DNA of 64,000 nucleotides from an uncultured Azospirillum sp. (GTDB lineage Bacteria; Pseudomonadota; Alphaproteobacteria; Azospirillales; Azospirillaceae), in the NCBI RefSeq assembly GCF_946480385.1, contig NZ_CAMLJP010000007.1, forward strand, positions 1 to 64,000. The letters run 5' to 3'. Each line of letters begins with the position of its first letter. Positions within the stretch are counted from its first letter, which is position 1. The notes beneath the pieces were generated by a model, which was not told the origin of the DNA, did no database searches, and saw nothing but the letters and a program-made list of their open reading frames with translations. The position numbers were made by a program, and so were the translations under genes. Below, piece after piece: positions 1 to 9,487 of this stretch.

Positions 1-383
1 ACACCAAGATCGCTTCGACCTTGGAAGCCGCGGCGCTCTGCAAGATGGCCGACCGTGGCCAGATCACCGGCGGCATCCTCGACGGCCCGCTGGCCTTCGA
101 CAACGCCATCAGCCGCGAGGCCGCCATCACCAAGGGCATCAAGTCCGAGGTGGCCGGTCAGGCCGACATCCTGCTGGTTCCCGATCTTGAGGCCGGCAAC
201 ATGCTCGCCAAGCAGTTGTCCTTCCTGGCCCATGCCGACGCCGCCGGCATCGTGCTGGGCGCCCGCGTGCCGATCATCCTGACCAGCCGCGCCGACAATG
301 TGCGCACCCGTCTGGCGTCCTGCGCCGTGGCCGTCTTGTCGGCCGCCGCCCGCCGCCGTGGCGCCGCCGCCGCGGCCGAGTGA
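1..383 (+). CDS. pta: Phosphate acetyltransferase, C-terminal part (5' end outside window)
   Basis: This is the 3' end of a phosphate acetyl/butyryltransferase, probably the C-terminal domain of the bifunctional enoyl-CoA hydratase/phosphate acetyltransferase common in alphaproteobacteria. It interconverts acetyl-CoA and acetyl phosphate in the cytoplasm. The visible part contains the family blocks DGPLAFDNAIS, AGQADILLVPDLEAGN and GIVLGARVPIILTSRAD. It ends in an alanine/arginine-rich tail. The stop lies 14 bases before the ATG of ackA, so the two are almost certainly one operon for the acetyl phosphate/acetate node. Whether the hydratase-like N-terminal half is present cannot be seen here. 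Confidence 0.9.
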   Translation, partial: TKIASTLEAAALCKMADRGQITGGILDGPLAFDNAISREAAITKGIKSEVAGQADILLVPDLEAGNMLAKQLSFLAHADAAGIVLGARVPIILTSRADNVRTRLASCAVAVLSAAARRRGAAAAAE

Positions 384-397
384 GGAGGGCAGGGCAT

Positions 398-1582
398 ATG
401 TCCAACGCGATCCTCGTCATCAATGCCGGCTCCTCCAGCCTGAAATTCTCGGTGTTCCGGGATCATGGCGGCGGGGATCCGGTGGTCACCATCAACGGCC
501 AGATCTCGGGCATCGGCACCCAGCCGGTGTTCGAGGCCAAGGACGCCCAGCGCCGCCCGCTCGCCGAGAAGAGCTGGGGCGCTGGTGAACCCAGCGACCG
601 CACCGCCCTGCTGTCCTATCTGTTGAGTTGGATCGAAGAGCGGCTGGAGGGGGCGACGCTGATCGCCGCCGGCCACCGGGTGGTGCATGGCGGCGTCCGC
701 CACGCCGCCCCGGTGCTGCTGACCTCCGCCGTGCTGGATGAGCTGGACGGTCTGGTGCCGCTGGCCCCGCTGCACCAGCCGCACAACCTCGCCGCCATCC
801 GCGCGCTGGCGGAGGCGCATCCGGAACTGCCACAGGTCGCCTGCTTCGACACCGCCTTCCACCGCAACCAGCCCTGGCAGGCGCAGACCTTCGCCATCCC
901 GCGGGAGCTGACGGAGGAGGGCGTGCGCCGTTACGGCTTCCACGGCCTGTCCTACGAGTACATCTCCCGCCGTCTGCCGGAAATCGCGCCGGAGTTGGGC
1001 GACTCGCGGGTGGTCGTCGCCCATCTCGGCAGCGGCGCCAGCATGTGCGCCATCCATGGCGGGCGCAGCGTCGACAGCACCATGGGCTTCACCGCGCTCG
1101 ACGGCCTGCCGATGGGCACCCGCTGCGGCACCATCGACCCCGGCGTGCTGATCTACCTGATGCGCAAGGGCATGGACGCCGGCGCCATCGAGAAGATGCT
1201 CTACAACAAGTCCGGCCTACTCGGCGTGTCGGGCATCTCCAACGACATGCGCGCCCTGCTGGAGAGCAGCGACCCGCATGCGCAGGAGGCGGTGGAACTG
1301 TTCTGCTTCCGCATCGCCAAGGAGACCGGCGCGCTGGCCGCTTCGATGGGCGGGGTGGATGCCGTGGTGTTCACGGCGGGCATCGGCGAACGCTCCGCCC
1401 CGGTGCGGGCGCGGGTCGGCGACAAGCTTGCCTGGATGGGCGTCGAGATCGACGCGGCGGCCAACGAGGCCAATGCGGCGAAGATCTCCACGTCGCGCAG
1501 CCGGCTGCCGGTCTATGTCATCCCGACCGACGAGGAACGGATGATCGCGCTGCACACGCGCAAGGTGCTGACCGGGCGGTGA
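398..1582 (+). CDS. ackA: Acetate kinase
   Basis: Acetate kinase, 394 residues, normal length for the family. It interconverts acetyl phosphate plus ADP with acetate plus ATP in the cytoplasm. Visible signatures are NAGSSSLKF (residues 9-17), a central DTAFH block, RYGFHG, HLGSGAS, DGLPMGTRCG and the C-terminal FTAGIGE adenosine-binding block. The ATG at 398 is chosen because it follows GAGGAGGGCAGG and gives the standard N-terminus; an in-frame GTG at 380 overlaps the stop of the upstream gene and would add six atypical residues. It lies directly behind the phosphate acetyltransferase and completes the Pta-AckA pathway. Confidence 0.97.
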   Translation: MSNAILVINAGSSSLKFSVFRDHGGGDPVVTINGQISGIGTQPVFEAKDAQRRPLAEKSWGAGEPSDRTALLSYLLSWIEERLEGATLIAAGHRVVHGGVRHAAPVLLTSAVLDELDGLVPLAPLHQPHNLAAIRALAEAHPELPQVACFDTAFHRNQPWQAQTFAIPRELTEEGVRRYGFHGLSYEYISRRLPEIAPELGDSRVVVAHLGSGASMCAIHGGRSVDSTMGFTALDGLPMGTRCGTIDPGVLIYLMRKGMDAGAIEKMLYNKSGLLGVSGISNDMRALLESSDPHAQEAVELFCFRIAKETGALAASMGGVDAVVFTAGIGERSAPVRARVGDKLAWMGVEIDAAANEANAAKISTSRSRLPVYVIPTDEERMIALHTRKVLTGR

Positions 1583-1697
1583 GGGCCGGGCGGTGAGTTA
1601 TGGGGGTGTCGGTTGACAATGCCCCCACATCCCGCTGGAGCCTGCCCGCAATCGATGTTAGCTCACCCTCCGGCATCAAGCATCGTCCGGGGAACCC

Positions 1698-2606
1698 GTG
1701 GTCCGGCCCTATCTGCCGCTGAACGCCCTGCGTGCCTTCGAGGCGTCAGCGCGGCATCTCAGCTTCACCCGCGCCGCCATCGAGCTGTGCGTGACCCAGG
1801 CCGCCGTCAGCCATCAGGTCAAGCTGCTGGAGGAGCGGCTAGGCGCCAGCCTGTTCCACCGCCTGCCGCGTGGCCTTGCCCTAACCGACGAGGGGCGAGC
1901 GCTGCTGCCGACGCTGGAGGAGGCGTTCGACCGCATCGGCGGCCTGCTCGACCAATTCGAGGGCGGGCGGTTCCGCGAAGTGCTGACGGTCGGCGCGGTC
2001 GGCACTTTCGCCGTCGGCTGGCTGCTGCCGCGGCTGGCCCGCTTCCGCGAGGCTCATCCCTTCGTCGACCTGCGCCTGTCCACCAACAACAACCGCGTCG
2101 ACATCGCGGCGGAGGGGCTGGACTACGCCATCCGCTTCGGCGACGGCGCTTGGCACGGCACCGACGCGATCCGGCTGTTCAACGCGCCGCTGTCGGTTCT
2201 GTGCGCTCCGGAGATCGCCCGCCGCCTGCGCGACCCCGCCGATGTCGGCCGCGAGACCCTGCTGCGCTCCTACCGGGCCGACGAATGGCCGGGCTGGTTC
2301 GCCGCCGCGGGGATGGAGCCGTCGGCCATGCCCCCGGTCAAGGGGCCGGTCTTCGATTCCTCCTCCCTGATGGTGGAGGCGGCGATCCAGGGGGCGGGGG
2401 TGGCGCTGGCTCCGGTATCGATGTTCCGCCGGCCGCTGGCGTTGGGCCTGATCGAGCAGCCCTTCGCCGTCACCGTGTGCAAGGGCGCCTATTGGTTGAC
2501 GTCGCTGAAGTCGCGGCCGGAGACGCCGACCATGCGCGCCTTCCGCGACTGGCTGTTCGCCATGGTCGCGGAAGACGCCCCTGACGGAGGGGTCAGGACA
2601 GCGTGA
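1698..2606 (+). CDS. LysR-family transcriptional regulator, AmpR-like
   Basis: LysR-type regulator of 302 residues with a GTG start. The N-terminal helix-turn-helix (LSFTRAAIELCVTQAAVSHQ, about residues 21-40) is followed by the effector-binding domain. Across the protein, blocks such as PYLPLNALRAFEASARHLSF, STNNNRVD, AEGLDYAIRFGDGAWH, LLRSYRADEW and SRPETPTMRAF closely resemble AmpR, which controls ampC beta-lactamase in response to muropeptides. AmpR genes are normally divergent from their target, but the upstream neighbour here is ackA on the same strand and no beta-lactamase is in the window. The target is therefore unknown; a GcvA-type role is the main alternative. Confidence 0.85.
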   Translation: MVRPYLPLNALRAFEASARHLSFTRAAIELCVTQAAVSHQVKLLEERLGASLFHRLPRGLALTDEGRALLPTLEEAFDRIGGLLDQFEGGRFREVLTVGAVGTFAVGWLLPRLARFREAHPFVDLRLSTNNNRVDIAAEGLDYAIRFGDGAWHGTDAIRLFNAPLSVLCAPEIARRLRDPADVGRETLLRSYRADEWPGWFAAAGMEPSAMPPVKGPVFDSSSLMVEAAIQGAGVALAPVSMFRRPLALGLIEQPFAVTVCKGAYWLTSLKSRPETPTMRAFRDWLFAMVAEDAPDGGVRTA

Positions 2607-2847
2607 CCCGGCGCGGCGCCTGCTGCCGCTCTTCCCGCCGCTGCCAGAAGCGCAGGCGCAGCCGTGGCGCCATGAACCAGGCGATGGGGGCCGCAAGCAC
2701 GATGCTGAGGATCACCACGGTCGGCATCAGGGTCATCGCCTGCTCGGAAAAGCTGGGAACCGCGAGGACCAGGACGGTGCCGATGCCGAAGACCACACCC
2801 TGGATCATGCCGTAGATCAGGATGGCAAGGCGCAAACGGGTGGACAT
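2593..2847 (-). CDS. Small two-helix membrane protein, unknown function
   Basis: An 84-residue protein starting MSTRLRLAIL. Two hydrophobic segments (about residues 6-28 and 36-58) are followed by an Arg-rich C-terminal tail, suggesting a two-pass inner-membrane protein with a basic cytoplasmic end. The ATG at 2847 is preceded by GCGGAG at suitable distance; a longer in-frame start at 2943 would add a hydrophilic, Cys-containing leader and looks unlikely. Its 3' end overlaps the 3' end of the convergent LysR gene by 14 bases. I do not recognise the family. Confidence 0.6.
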   Translation of the reverse strand: MSTRLRLAILIYGMIQGVVFGIGTVLVLAVPSFSEQAMTLMPTVVILSIVLAAPIAWFMAPRLRLRFWQRREERQQAPRRVTLS

Positions 2848-2998
2848 GGGGCTGCTCCGCTGAAGTGGACTGGTGCAAAGACCGCTTTCCTCTTCAACCA
2901 AAACGCAGCCGCAATGTTCCGAACGCCATCGGGGAGAGTCCATCCCGCCCGATGATGTTCGTATACATACAATTACTTGGCGTAAGCTGGACCTGCAC

Positions 2999-4684
<1,686 letters not shown>

Positions 4685-4868
4685 TCAGCGGTCCTTTGAC
4701 GCGGCCCATCTGCGGGGCGCAGGGAGCCTAACACCGACCGTCGGCATCGGCCACGGGCCAAAACGCGGCGGTTGGTGCAGCTTATCGGCCTATGCACGCC
4801 GGCCGAGCCGTGCAACCGGATGGTGGGCGGGGTGTTGTTGTTTTCAGGAAACGCGACAGGAGGAAGCC

Positions 4869-5036
4869 ATGTCCGACAAGCCCGCCGCCCCACCGTTGGA
4901 ACAGCGCGAGGAACAGAACGACCGCGACGATGCAGCGCGGTCCGATCAGGTCGGGATCATTCCCGGCAAGGTGCCGGGGCATCCGGTCGACCCCAGCGAT
5001 CCGCGCTTTCCGGGGAGCCAGCCGGATTTGGCGTGA
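4869..5036 (+). CDS. Small hydrophilic protein, 55 residues, unknown
   Basis: A short gene with a near-ideal ribosome binding site (ACAGGAGGAAGCC immediately before the ATG). The product begins MSDKPAAPPLEQREEQNDRD and ends in FPGSQPDLA. It is charged, rich in Pro, Asp and Gln, and has no membrane segment or signal, so it is probably a small cytoplasmic and possibly disordered protein. It lies between pgi (divergent, starting at 4663) and the M16 peptidase pair (convergent). The strong Shine-Dalgarno sequence is the main support for reality. No family recognised. Confidence 0.55.
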   Translation: MSDKPAAPPLEQREEQNDRDDAARSDQVGIIPGKVPGHPVDPSDPRFPGSQPDLA

Positions 5037-5057
5037 GGGGAATTTTCGCTAACCGAT

Positions 5058-5208
5058 GCCCCCTCCCTAACCCTCCCCCGCTTTCGGACCGGCCTTTCGG
5101 CCGGCCGAGGGGAGAGGGGACTGCCGCCGCTCTGGCATTTACGTTACGCCGCCAATCATCCTGCCCCCTCCACCGCCGAAGGCGGGGGAGGGATGGGGAG
5201 GGGGCACC
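5058..5208. repeat. Dispersed intergenic inverted-repeat element, copy 1
   Basis: About 150 bp starting GCCCCCTCCCTAACCCTCCC and ending with the roughly inverse GGGATGGGGAGGGGGC, so the outer ends can pair. Internal hairpins include GGCCTTTCGGCC and CCGCCGAAGGCGGG. It is the close sister of the copy near 63.2 kb, sharing GAGGGGACTGCC and CCGCCGAAGGCGGGGGAGGG. It sits between the small gene ending at 5036 and the 3' end of the M16 gene, where it could act as a transcript-end structure. Confidence 0.8.
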
Positions 5209-5226
5209 CGGAGCTGTGACGCCCCC

Positions 5227-6582
5227 TCAACTCCCCCCGTCGATCGTCCGCGTCGGCGAGACGCCGTCCGGCTTGCCGACCAGCACGGTCAGCAGCTTGG
5301 CCGGGTCGAGCAGGCGCTGGGCGACGCGCTTGATGTCGGCCTGGGTCACCGCGTTGATGTAGCGGTCGCGCTGGTTCAGGTAATCAATGCCCAGATTGTC
5401 GCGCTTCACTTGCAGCAGGATGCGGGCGATGGCCTGGGTCGAGCCGAGCTGAAGCGGGAAGGAGCCGGTCAGGTAGGTCTTGGCGTCGGCCATCTCCTGG
5501 TCGGTCAGCCCGTCCTTCGCCATGCGGGCCCATTCCTGCCGCATGATGTCCAGCGCCTGACCCGCCTTGGCATTGACGGTCGAGCCGCTGGCCATCACCA
5601 GCGCTGCATGGTCCATCGGGATCAGATAGCTGTAGACGCCATAGCTGAGGCCGCGCTTCTCCCGCACCTCTTCCATCAGGCGGGATCCGAAACCGCCGCC
5701 GCCCAGCACATAGTTCATGACCGTGGCGGCATACCAGTCGGGATCGTCGCGCTTGACCCCCGGCTGGCCCATCAGCATCACCGTCTGCGCGGTCGGCCGC
5801 GGCAGCAGGATGGTCTGGCCCAGTCCGGACATCGTCACATCGGGAATGGGCGGCACGTCGGCCTTCGCCGGCAGGCCGCCGAACACCTTGTCCAGCGCCT
5901 TGCCGAGGTCCTCCGGCGAGATGTCGCCGGCGGCGGCCACCACCAGCCGGTCGCGGCCGAACTGTCCCTTCACGAAGCGGCGCAGGTCGTCGGGCGTGAT
6001 GGTCGGCAAACTGCCCAGCGTACCGCGGATCTCGTCGCCATAGGGATGGTTGGGGAATGCGGTGGCGTAGAACTGGCGCCGCGCGACGAAGTTGGGATCG
6101 GCGAGATCGCGTTTCAGGCTGGCCATGATGGAGGCGCGCATGCGGTCCAGCGACTCTTGCGCGAAATGCGGATCGGTCAGGGACAGGCGGGTCAGTTCCA
6201 GCGCCTCGTCCCGGTGCTCGGTCAGGGTGCGCATCGACCCGCTGAAGCCGTCGCGTCCGGCGTCGAAGCCAAGCGCGATGGCGTTGTCCTGCAGCCGCGC
6301 CTGGAATGCCTGCGAATCATACGGCCCGGCACCCTCGTCCAGCATGGTGGAGGTCAGGTTCGCCAGCCCCTCCTTGCCCTTGGGGTCGATGCCGCCGGCG
6401 CCTTCGAAGGCCCACTCCAGCGCAAGAACCGGAACCTTGTGGTCCTCGACCAGCCACGCCTCGATTCCGCCAGGGCTGACCACGCGCTTGATGTCCATCG
6501 CGTGAGCAGGGAGGGCGACGGCGATGACGGCGAGGAAGAACGCGGCGATGCCCGACCGCATGGAAATGTGACGCGCGCTCAT
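5227..6582 (-). CDS. M16-family peptidase-like protein, inactive-type partner
   Basis: M16 (insulinase/pitrilysin-like) family protein of 451 residues starting MSARHISMRSGIAAFF. A hydrophobic signal peptide ends near AHA (about residue 28), so it is probably periplasmic. The N-terminal domain keeps the fold but lacks the HxxEH zinc motif: the matching place reads GLANLTSTMLDEGAG. The C-terminal half contains the usual RGLSYGVYS-type block. The start is 2 bases beyond the stop of the active M16 gene upstream, which argues for translational coupling and a heterodimer of active and inactive subunits, as in other paired M16 proteins. A second start at 6561 (MRSGIA) is also possible. Confidence 0.88.
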   Translation of the reverse strand: MSARHISMRSGIAAFFLAVIAVALPAHAMDIKRVVSPGGIEAWLVEDHKVPVLALEWAFEGAGGIDPKGKEGLANLTSTMLDEGAGPYDSQAFQARLQDNAIALGFDAGRDGFSGSMRTLTEHRDEALELTRLSLTDPHFAQESLDRMRASIMASLKRDLADPNFVARRQFYATAFPNHPYGDEIRGTLGSLPTITPDDLRRFVKGQFGRDRLVVAAAGDISPEDLGKALDKVFGGLPAKADVPPIPDVTMSGLGQTILLPRPTAQTVMLMGQPGVKRDDPDWYAATVMNYVLGGGGFGSRLMEEVREKRGLSYGVYSYLIPMDHAALVMASGSTVNAKAGQALDIMRQEWARMAKDGLTDQEMADAKTYLTGSFPLQLGSTQAIARILLQVKRDNLGIDYLNQRDRYINAVTQADIKRVAQRLLDPAKLLTVLVGKPDGVSPTRTIDGGS

Positions 6583-6584
6583 CC

Positions 6585-7982
6585 TCAACTGTCCTTTCCG
6601 GTCGGGGGCAGCAGCAGGCCGGTGACGTGGTTGGTTTGGCTCAGCACGGCGCGGGCGGCGGCGTTGACCTGATCGGCGGTGACGGCGTCGATGCGCACTG
6701 GCCAGCTTTCCACATCGTCGATGCTCTGGCCGGTGGCGAGCGCCGCGCCCAGCGTCTGCGCCGGCCCGGTCAGGCTGTCGCGGGCGTAGGCCGCGGCGGC
6801 CAGCATGCGCTTGCGGGCGGTGGCGACCTCCTCCTCCGTCACGCCGGACTTCAGCAGCTTGTCGATTTCCGCCCACAGCGCTGATTCGAGCTTCTCCATC
6901 GGCACCCCGGCGGCCGGGCTGGCGCCGATGCTGAGCGTCGCCATGTCCCAGGCGGTCGGGCCGTAGCCGAGCCAAGCCGAGGTGGCGAGCTTCTGGTCCA
7001 CCACCAGACTGCGATAGAGGCGCGAGGTGGTGCCGCCGCTCATGATCTCGGACAGCACCTGCAGCGCATAGGCCTGATGCTCCGGGTCGAGGCGATAGGA
7101 CGGCGCGGTCCAGATGCGGCGGACCGACGGCTGCCGGACCTCCTCGTCACGCAGGACCACCTGCCGGGAGGAATTGAGCGGCGGCTCGGTCACGCGCTTG
7201 CGCTCCGGCACCGGGCGGGCGGGGATGGCGCCGTAATAGCGTTCCGCCAGCGGCTTCAACTCCGCCGCCGTGATGTCGCCGGACACCACCAGGATGGCGT
7301 TGTTGGGCGCGTACCACGTCTTGTAGAAATGCTCCGCCATTTCCCGCGTCAGGGTCGACATCTCCTGCGGCCAGCCGATCACTGGGGTGCCGTAGGGGTG
7401 ATGGACGAACATGGTGGCGTTGATCTGCTCGCCGATCCGGTCGGCCGGTTCGTTCTCGATGCGCTGGCGCCGCTCTTCGATGATGACGTCGCGTTCGGGA
7501 TAGACCACCGCGTCGGTCAGCTTCAGGTTGGCCATGCGGTCGGCCTCCATCCGCATCACCATCTCCAGCCGGTCGCGGGCGACGTTCTGGTAATAGGCGG
7601 TATAGTCGTAGCTGGTGAAGGCGTTGTCGCGCCCGCCATTCTTGGCGACGATGCGGCTGAATTCGCCGGGCGGGATAACGTCCGTTCCCTTGAACATCAG
7701 GTGTTCCAGGAAATGCGCGATGCCGGACTGGCCGCGCTCCTCGTCGGCGGCGCCCACCTTGTACCAGACCATGTGGGTCACGACCGGCACGCGGTGGTTG
7801 GGGATCACCACCACCTGCATGCCGTTGGACAGGCTGAAGCTTTCGGGGAAGAACACCCCCTTTTCCGCCGCATGGGCGGGCAGGGGGGCAAGCGGCGTTG
7901 GCGCCAGGGGAGCCGCGACGGTCATCGTCAGGGCCAGGAGACCGGCCACGGCGAGGCGGCGGGCGGATAGGACGGCAGGCAT
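6585..7982 (-). CDS. M16-family zinc peptidase, active subunit
   Basis: Zinc metallopeptidase of the M16 family, 465 residues. A signal peptide (residues 1 to about 39, ending PAHAA) suggests export to the periplasm. The catalytic inverted zinc motif HFLEH is at residues 90-94, and the third ligand glutamate lies about 76 residues on, in VIIEERRQR. The ATG at 7982 is preceded by GGGAG. It forms a tight pair with the catalytically incomplete M16 gene downstream. In alphaproteobacteria this pair commonly follows ileS-lspA and a DUF3035 lipoprotein, as here. The substrate is unknown; degradation of small peptides in the periplasm is the usual proposal. Confidence 0.92.
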   Translation of the reverse strand: MPAVLSARRLAVAGLLALTMTVAAPLAPTPLAPLPAHAAEKGVFFPESFSLSNGMQVVVIPNHRVPVVTHMVWYKVGAADEERGQSGIAHFLEHLMFKGTDVIPPGEFSRIVAKNGGRDNAFTSYDYTAYYQNVARDRLEMVMRMEADRMANLKLTDAVVYPERDVIIEERRQRIENEPADRIGEQINATMFVHHPYGTPVIGWPQEMSTLTREMAEHFYKTWYAPNNAILVVSGDITAAELKPLAERYYGAIPARPVPERKRVTEPPLNSSRQVVLRDEEVRQPSVRRIWTAPSYRLDPEHQAYALQVLSEIMSGGTTSRLYRSLVVDQKLATSAWLGYGPTAWDMATLSIGASPAAGVPMEKLESALWAEIDKLLKSGVTEEEVATARKRMLAAAAYARDSLTGPAQTLGAALATGQSIDDVESWPVRIDAVTADQVNAAARAVLSQTNHVTGLLLPPTGKDS

Positions 7983-8012
7983 GAGGGCTCCCGGATCAGG
8001 AGGTCCGAATCG

Positions 8013-8042
8013 AAAGGGCGCCCTTCGCTGGGAAGGGCGCCC
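8013..8042 (-). terminator. Intrinsic terminator after the DUF3035 lipoprotein gene
   Basis: A perfect 10-bp stem, GGGCGCCCTT / AAGGGCGCCC (8016-8025 with 8033-8042), with a 7-base loop, followed on the leftward strand by TTT. It lies 64 bases beyond the stop of the lipoprotein gene and before the M16 pair, so the M16 genes probably have their own promoter or depend on read-through. Confidence 0.65.
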
Positions 8043-8105
8043 CCGGAAACTGGTGTGATGTCGTGCCTTGGACAAGGCTGAAACGGCCGTTTGAACGACC
8101 GTCGC

Positions 8106-8711
8106 TTAGAACAGGCCTTCCAGCGGCGCCTTGCGCTTGCGCTCGATCGTCGGGGTGGCGGCACCGTCCAGCGACTTGCCCTGGGCCTGGGCTTCGCGCA
8201 GGCGCTGCTGCTCCTTGGCCGGGTCGACCAGCGAGTAGGGCTGCTCCTGCTTCTGCCAGAACAGCAGCGAATCGATCCAGCTCTTGTCGGCGACGATCAG
8301 CTGGGTGGTTTCCTGATCGACCTTGGCACGGATGTTCGGGTCGATGCCGTCGCGGGCCGAGGCCTGGGCGACCAGCGAGCGTTCACCGGTCGATTCGCCG
8401 GCTGCCTTGCCGGTGCGGCGGGCGGCGCCACCGAACACGGCGCCGGCAGCCGTCTGGGTCGGCGTGCTGTCCTGCGGGCGCGGGGCGCCGGGGCGCGGCT
8501 TCGGCAGGTCCTGCAGGCTGGGCGGCAGGGTCAGCGGAGCGCGGGAAACGACGGCGAATTCGTCAGGGCTCTGGCGGTCGAGACCGATGGACCGGCGCAC
8601 ATCCGAGCAGCCGGCGAGCGTCATCGCCGCAAGCGCCAGTCCGATGAGCGGAAGCCGGGCCAGGGGAAGCCGATTCCGGGTGGAGGAGAGGGCGGAGGAG
8701 ATGCTGGTCAC
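8106..8711 (-). CDS. DUF3035 lipoprotein, BamF-type candidate
   Basis: A 201-residue predicted outer-membrane lipoprotein. The hydrophobic signal ends in the lipobox LAGC (Cys35). Just after it comes SPDEFAVVSRAPL, a motif shared with the disordered N-terminus of BamC and with the alphaproteobacterial DUF3035/BamF lipoproteins of the outer-membrane protein assembly (BAM) complex. The rest is Pro- and Gln-rich and low in predicted structure. It follows lspA, the signal peptidase that matures lipoproteins. The BamF role is inference from motif and family; membership of DUF3035 is more secure. Confidence 0.8.
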   Translation of the reverse strand: MTSISSALSSTRNRLPLARLPLIGLALAAMTLAGCSDVRRSIGLDRQSPDEFAVVSRAPLTLPPSLQDLPKPRPGAPRPQDSTPTQTAAGAVFGGAARRTGKAAGESTGERSLVAQASARDGIDPNIRAKVDQETTQLIVADKSWIDSLLFWQKQEQPYSLVDPAKEQQRLREAQAQGKSLDGAATPTIERKRKAPLEGLF

Positions 8712-8817
8712 GTTCGGAAGATCCCGTCGTCTGTCACGTCGTAGCGACCCGGCCCGAAGGTCGGGACCGCATGGTCAGCGCTCGCCGGCGGTTATAACGC
8801 CACCGGCGACGGAACTC

Positions 8818-9321
8818 TTACGACTTTTCGCGGCCCGCGAACAGTCCATCGATCAGCAGCAGCACCACGCCGACGCTGATTCCGCTGTCGGCCACGTTGA
8901 AGGCCCAGAAATGCCAGCCGGCGAGATGGAAATCGAGGAAGTCGACCACCGCGCCATGCATCAGCCGGTCGACGACATTGCCCACCGCCCCGCCGATGAT
9001 GAAGCCCAGCGCCAGCGCGATCAGCCGCCGTTCGGCCTGCTTGAGCCATACGATCAGGCAGACGGCGATCACCGCGGCGACGGCGCTGAGGATATAGGGC
9101 ATCAGCGCCCCGCCGCCGGCGAAGGTGCCGAAGCTGACGCCGAAGTTCCACACCAGCACGAGGTTGAAGAAGGACGTCACCTCGACGACATGCGGCACAG
9201 GCTGCATGACCTGTTCGAGGATCCACCACTTGCTTGCCTGATCGAGCACGACCACCGCCACGGCGACGATCAGCCCGAACAGCCAGTAGGAGCGGGATTG
9301 GTTGGCAACGAAGGCGTTCAT
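8818..9321 (-). CDS. lspA: Lipoprotein signal peptidase (signal peptidase II)
   Basis: A 167-residue inner-membrane aspartic peptidase with about four membrane helices that cleaves prolipoprotein signal peptides after lipid attachment. The catalytic aspartates are in the two conserved blocks GNVVDRL (Asp118) and FNVADS (Asp145). It lies downstream of ileS, as in many bacteria, with a repeat element between them. The downstream gene encodes a lipoprotein, a natural substrate. Confidence 0.96.
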   Translation of the reverse strand: MNAFVANQSRSYWLFGLIVAVAVVVLDQASKWWILEQVMQPVPHVVEVTSFFNLVLVWNFGVSFGTFAGGGALMPYILSAVAAVIAVCLIVWLKQAERRLIALALGFIIGGAVGNVVDRLMHGAVVDFLDFHLAGWHFWAFNVADSGISVGVVLLLIDGLFAGREKS

Positions 9322-9340
9322 GTGAACTCCGGAAGCAGCC

Positions 9341-9473
9341 GCCCCCTGCCCCCACCCCGACCCTCCCCCGCTCTCGGCGGACCGAAGGTCCGTCCGATGC
9401 GGGGGAGGGGGATTGGTCGTCGGGCGGCGGAGTTCCCTCCCCCGCCCAGCGGGGGAGGGTTAGGGTGGGGGTG
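9341..9473. repeat. Dispersed intergenic inverted-repeat element, copy 2
   Basis: About 130 bp between ileS and lspA. The left arm (CCCCACCCCGACCCTCCCCC) is matched by the right arm (GGGGGAGGGTTAGGGTGGGG), so the whole element can fold back. Internal hairpins are GGACCGAAGGTCC and CCCTCCCCCGCCC with GGGGGAGGG. It belongs to the same family as the elements at 5.1, 37.2 and 63.2 kb, but the centre differs. It lies inside a presumed ileS-lspA transcript and could modulate lspA expression. Confidence 0.75.
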
Positions 9474-9487
9474 ACGGCCGACTTGCC

